DNA of 64,000 nucleotides, from NCBI GenBank assembly GCA_019009955.1, contig CM032233.1, positions 95,828,501 through 95,892,500 on the forward strand, read 5' to 3'. The notes beneath the pieces were generated by a model, which was not told the origin of the DNA, searched no databases, and worked only from the letters and a program-made list of their open reading frames with translations. The first letter of the stretch is position 1. Each line of letters starts with the position of its first letter. Made by a program: the position numbers and the translations under genes. Source of the DNA: Riptortus pedestris (taxonomy: Eukaryota; Arthropoda; Insecta; Hemiptera; Alydidae). Of the stretch, positions 61,001-64,000 are shown one piece after another.

Positions 61001-64000
61001 CATTTTGCTTCTGTGTATCTATTATTCATTTTGCTACTGCTGAAAAAAGGACAAAAATTTACTTCTTTATTAATTCTGTTCATATTTTTCCCCATTAATT
61101 ATTCTGCTACTAGAGTCCAATATAAGAAGTGAATGGCTCTTTACTCTATTCCATCCTTATTTTCGCATTTGAAAAAAGTCTGTTATGAAGGAGCCGTAGA
61201 AACTAAGCAGATTTCCTATGTGCAATTCTATATTAGATTAGATATCCTTCGCACATTTACGAAAGTCAAGCACTTGCGAAAATGCACTTCCATCTCAAAA
61301 ATTAGGAAGAGATAACATTTTATTACATCTCACTTTGAATTCTTTATTTTTCCCTTACTAAAATCGCAGGGTTAAATAAAAAAAATGCAGGAAATAAGTG
61401 AAGAGGCTTTATATAAAGTGAAACATATAGAGTTTTGAATAAGGAGGTGTTAAAGAGAAGTTAGTGTTATTTACTATTGACCTTCCAGTGATCTGTGCAC
61501 CACCAATTAATCTTTTATTTTTTCTATTTTATGAATACTTGGGAAGTAGGTTGTGGAAGTTTTGATAGGTGTATATGATAAGAAAGAGTGTAGAATAAAT
61601 TTTACAAAGGCTTAAATGATGTTATAAAGGTATTTTTTTTTACTATGGGTATGATGGGATCTAGTGGAAGAAAAACTAGGTATAAAATGTTTTATTTTTG
61701 TTATTGAAATTTTTCAAATATCAGATGATGATATCAACCTCAACAACTGATTTTGCTAAAGAGAAATCTAGTAAAAATCTAACCCCTATAATTATATACC
61801 AATATAAATGTTCTTGAAATATATACCTTTGATTTTATTATAGCCACTCCATTTTTAGGTGGAAATTATCAAGCCTCCCATGTGACAGATATTAGATTAT
61901 TTTGTAGATCTGATGTACACATTTATTGTGCTCACAATATTCTATGAATTAATTAATAAAACATTAACAAAAGTTTTTTTTTTTAATCTTTTATAGGCAG
62001 CTTCGAAGAATTGTACTGTTTTCGTTATACTTCAAGTTGTGAGGAAATACCTAAAAATGCAGGATGGACTTTCTTTGATTTACAAGCCGAATATCAGAGG
62101 ATGAGAGTTCCTAATGACCAATGGTGTTTAACTCTAATAAATCAGCATTACAAGGTTCCTATAATTTATATTTATTTATCTGTCAGAGAGGTACAAGCAT
62201 TATGAGTTAATATTATCAAAACTTTTATCTGGCTTCCATTGTACATTTTCATTTAGTCTTTCCTCTTGCTATTTCATTTTTTTTCTTGAAGTTTTTTTCA
62301 TTGTTGGATAGAATTTTAACATGTACTAACGTATTCTACAGAGGTCCAAGTAATTAATAAGCTCATTGTGGTTACAAGTATTTTTCCATGATGTAATTTG
62401 ACTTATAAATTAAGTCTTGTACTTAAATTTCCCAGTAGAAAAAACATCTCCTACTCTCTGGGATGCTGGACAGTAGAGGGACAAATTGATCAGACAAAAA
62501 AGGCTTTTTCTTGAAAAATACATGAAAATTAATTCCTAATCAATTCCTCTCCAATATTCAAAACACCATAGACAGTATAAATCATAGTCTTTGCCTCAGA
62601 AATATTTAAATTGAATAATGAGTGCCTCAGAAATATTTAAATTGAATAATGAGTGCCTCAGTATTTACTTTCGTGATCCACCTTTATAGGTTTCTGGGGA
62701 CTCTGGTAGAATAAACACTCAACATTTTCTACTCAATCCCATTTTTTTTTTCAAAACTTTATGGGCCATATAAATCATAATCGTGCATATTATTTCATAC
62801 TATGGACCATGTAAGAATAAAAGTTTCTTTCCTCCAAATGTGCTCCCCAATCAAAACACTGGTAACTGGGGCTGATGCGATATTAATGCAGGTTTACTCG
62901 ATTGCAATATCTTAATACCAATTCTGCAAACAAAGCTAATCCTAATATTCATTCCTTATATACCAGGGGACTATTAATGAATGCACGGTGCAGCGTTGGT
63001 TCCAGGAACAGTGGAGATTTCGACTTCAAAGGCAATGGAAGTATTGGTCACCATTCCTCAGTTGACGATGACTATCTGGGGTCAATAGTGGAAGAAGACA
63101 ACTAAAACCTCCCTAGAAATGGCTGTAGAACACGGCATGAACCACTCCCCCATTGTAAGCCACTTGAAGGCAATTGGTAAGATATATAAGTTGACCAAGT
63201 GGGTGCCATACCCATTAAACGACCACCAAAAAATTGTCACTTTGAAATATTTTCCTTTCCTTTGACACATGACAAAAATGATCCATTTCTCAATCGCATT
63301 GTGATGTGTCAATGAAAAATGTATCTTGTATGACAACAGATGGTGTTGTAGACAATGGCTGGGTAAAGATGAACAACCAAAACATTTCCCAAAGCCTAGC
63401 CTGCACCCAAAAAAAGTTATGGTCACAGTTTGGTGGTATACTGGCAGTGCTATCCACTACAGCTTTCTCAATCGTGGTGAGACTATAACTGCTTACAAGT
63501 CCTGTCAAGAAATTGATTATATGAATCGTTAGCTGCAGCAGCTTTGCCCAAAATTGGTTAATCAGGAGGGGCCGATTCTTCTTCATGATAAAGCCAAACT
63601 GCACTTTGCACAACCAATGCTATGACAACTGCACAAATTGGGCTACAAAGTTCTTCAACACCCAATTTATTCACCTGACCTCTCTCCAACAGGCTTCCAC
63701 TTTTTGAGTGAGAAAATTTTTCAAAACCAGGATGAAAATGAAAATTCTTTTCGTGAGTTCATTTCACCCAGGGATCCCGATTTTTTTTTTTTTTTACTGG
63801 GATAAGAAAGCTTGTTGAACGTTGACAAAAGTGCATTGATTCTGACAGAAATTACTTTCATTAAATATATATATTTAAAGTGAAGATTAAATTATTATAA
63901 TAAATGTTAATTTCAATGAATATTAAAAACCCGCATTAATTTTGCATCAACCCAATATTTTATATAACTAATAACCATTATTAAAAAAACTCTTTCATCT
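55012..64000 (+). CDS. Mtmr6: Myotubularin-related phosphatase (MTMR6/7/8 group), first four coding exons
   Basis: MTMR6/7/8 proteins are PI3P / PI(3,5)P2 3-phosphatases (or pseudophosphatase partners) on endosomal membranes. Joining 55012-55035, 55135-55251, 58291-58453 and 61997-62154 gives 462 nt, 154 codons in frame, all GT-AG. Exon 1 encodes MDLIRTPK. Exon 2 has VENVRMLDRF and GTLYVTATHLIFVDP. Exon 3 has IGSVEKLPLTAEGCPL and the VIPRERDCHDVF block. Exon 4 has EELYCFRY and EYQRMRVPND. Together these form the PH-GRAM domain and the linker to the phosphatase domain. The catalytic Cys-X5-Arg region must lie beyond 64000. Introns 2 and 3 are about 3.0 and 3.5 kb and full of repeats. Assignment among MTMR6, 7 and 8 is not possible from this part. 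Confidence 0.88.
55135..55251 (+). CDS. Mtmr6: MTMR coding exon 2 (PH-GRAM)
   Basis: Acceptor TTTTAG, 39 codons from VENVRMLDRFNSRKITIGTL to NRETW, donor GTTTGT. Confidence 0.88.
55425..55570 (+). repeat. Direct repeat flanking the second satellite array, left copy
   Basis: About 145 bp matching 56452-56597 (AAGTTAATTT(C/T)CCCCT at the start, CAAACAGAATAGTACT at the end). The two copies bracket the satellite array at 55590-56420. Confidence 0.85.
55590..56420 (-). repeat. Satellite array in inverted orientation
   Basis: The reverse complement of the units in 53480-54800: AATAGATATGG-type 20-bp units, plus three copies of the longer half-unit with TTAGCAGTTA(T/C)GAATAGAT near 55600, 55990 and 56325. 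The two arrays face each other across MTMR exons 1 and 2. Minus ORFs of 106-110 codons are translations of the 20-bp unit. Confidence 0.85.
56452..56597 (+). repeat. Direct repeat flanking the second satellite array, right copy
   Basis: See 55425-55570; roughly nine in ten bases match by eye. Confidence 0.85.
56812..57205 (+). repeat. Long inverted repeat, right arm
   Basis: Reverse complement of 50670-51058 along its length. It is more decayed as coding sequence: the frame open in the left arm is broken here. Confidence 0.8.
57231..57916 (+). repeat. Family B dispersed repeat, diverged full-length copy
   Basis: Starts AAAAGTCCACCACACAGGGG and ends with CCTCAATAGCTGATTTCTAT. The core is present twice in part (C-rich tracts near 57540 and 57700). 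It directly follows the inverted-repeat arm; the copy at 51387-52101 likewise lies about 330 bp from the other arm. Confidence 0.7.
58291..58453 (+). CDS. Mtmr6: MTMR coding exon 3 (PH-GRAM)
   Basis: Acceptor TTTTCAG. It reads ILHMHIGSVEKLPLTAEGCP and on to CHDVFNTLQKLSQP, ending one base into a codon at GTTAGT. Confidence 0.9.
58455..61170. other. MTMR intron 3, mostly repeat debris
   Basis: Contains a tRNA-like SINE head on the minus strand at 58945-58990 (GGTGGCTCAGTGGTAGCG, A-box-like). A partial family B copy lies at 59230-59640 (TACTGAAGTCTGAAAACT and TCCGATTTCAACC). ORFs at 60254-60490 and 60544-60855 match nothing I know. Confidence 0.45.
61172..61790 (+). repeat. Family B dispersed repeat, strongly diverged copy
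   Basis: Recognised by its start (AAAAAAGTCTGTTATGAAGG and ACTAAGCAGATTTCC) and its end (CCTCAACAACTGATTTTGCT). The middle is hard to align. It ends about 200 bp before MTMR exon 4. Confidence 0.55.
61997..62154 (+). CDS. Mtmr6: MTMR coding exon 4
   Basis: Acceptor TTTTATAG. It reads CSFEELYCFRYTSSCEEIPK and NAGWTFFDLQAEYQRMRVPN to NQHYK, donor GTTCCT. The next exon should begin with the family's short ETYP-type block; I do not find it before 64000. Confidence 0.88.
62594..62657. repeat. 31-bp tandem duplication
   Basis: GCCTCAGAAATATTTAAATT and the following 11 bases occur twice head to tail, identical, and a third unit starts (GCCTCAG). Confidence 0.9.
62867..63957 (+). mobile_element. 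Hsmar1/SETMAR-like mariner, decayed, with both TIRs
   Basis: The left TIR (about 62867-62896, GGGGCTGATGCGATATTAATG) and the right TIR (about 63923-63957, reverse complement TTGGGTTGATGCAAAATTAA) match each other and the TTGGTGCAAAAGTAAT type of Hsmar1 elements. The length of about 1.09 kb is somewhat below an intact copy. It contains the broken transposase described next and lies in MTMR intron 4. Confidence 0.8.
62960..63830 (+). pseudogene. Hsmar1/SETMAR-like mariner transposase, multiply broken
   Basis: In successive frames one reads the HTH part (TVQRWFQ, SSVDDDYLGSIVEEDN, VSHLKAIGKIYKLTKWVP), then PKHFPKPSLHPKKVMVTVWW with IHYSFLNRGETITAYKS near 63380-63490. After that come LLHDKAKLHFAQP near 63585 and HPIYSPDLSPTGFHFL near 63660-63705. 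The last acidic position, normally after SPDLSPTD, is Gly here. At least three frameshifts and several stops. An inactive copy; similarity to the SETMAR transposase half is due to shared mariner ancestry. Confidence 0.85.

Overview
This window is nuclear DNA of an arthropod, most likely an insect. The protein-coding genes are split by GT-AG introns. The background is strongly AT-rich with long (TA)n tracts. It carries many copies of arthropod-type transposons: Helitron-like, Tc1/mariner, hAT, piggyBac-like, BEL/Pao, Ty3/gypsy, LINEs and tRNA-derived SINEs. There is no bacterial operon structure and no CRISPR. I cannot name the species; a hemimetabolous insect is a guess from the transposon families.

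Three host genes can be reconstructed. (1) 6.3-25.0 kb, minus strand: a complete eight-exon MAPKAP kinase 2/3 gene (MK2; p38 pathway). I assembled it exon by exon; all phases agree, giving 356 aa. Its introns hold most of the transposons in the first 25 kb: a decayed mariner nested in a repeat, a BEL/Pao element with both LTRs, a Helitron-like element, a hAT element with an 8-bp target duplication, and two head-out SINEs with perfect target duplications. (2) 35.7-49.5 kb, minus strand: a UBR1/UBR2-type N-recognin E3 ligase. One 5.1-kb coding exon carries the UBR box, ClpS-like and RING regions. An 8.35-kb intron separates it from a 303-bp last exon that completes the C-terminus, for 1813 aa in total. 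(3) 55.0 kb to beyond the right edge, plus strand: the first four coding exons (154 aa, PH-GRAM region) of a myotubularin-related phosphatase of the MTMR6/7/8 group.

Between MK2 and UBR lies a Ty3/gypsy-like element at 25.9-29.8 kb with 5-bp target duplications and no RNase H region. It is followed by sparse intergenic DNA, an internally deleted mariner, reverse copies of a dispersed repeat (called family B here), and a broken duplicate of the last UBR exon interrupted by a piggyBac-like TTAA element. The large UBR intron holds a TIR element and a 2.2-kb GC-rich, CpG-rich block with 380-bp direct repeats, which stands out sharply from the rest.

The 5' region of the MTMR gene (50.7-57.9 kb) is arranged as nested inverted repeats. 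A 390-bp inverted pair lies outside, and satellite arrays in opposite orientation lie inside on either side of exons 1 and 2. The right end holds a decayed Hsmar1/SETMAR-like mariner in the fourth MTMR intron. I see no clear evidence of a wholly new gene system. The best candidates for new biology are the GC-rich block, the inverted satellite arrangement, dispersed family B, and the partly intron-free UBR gene.
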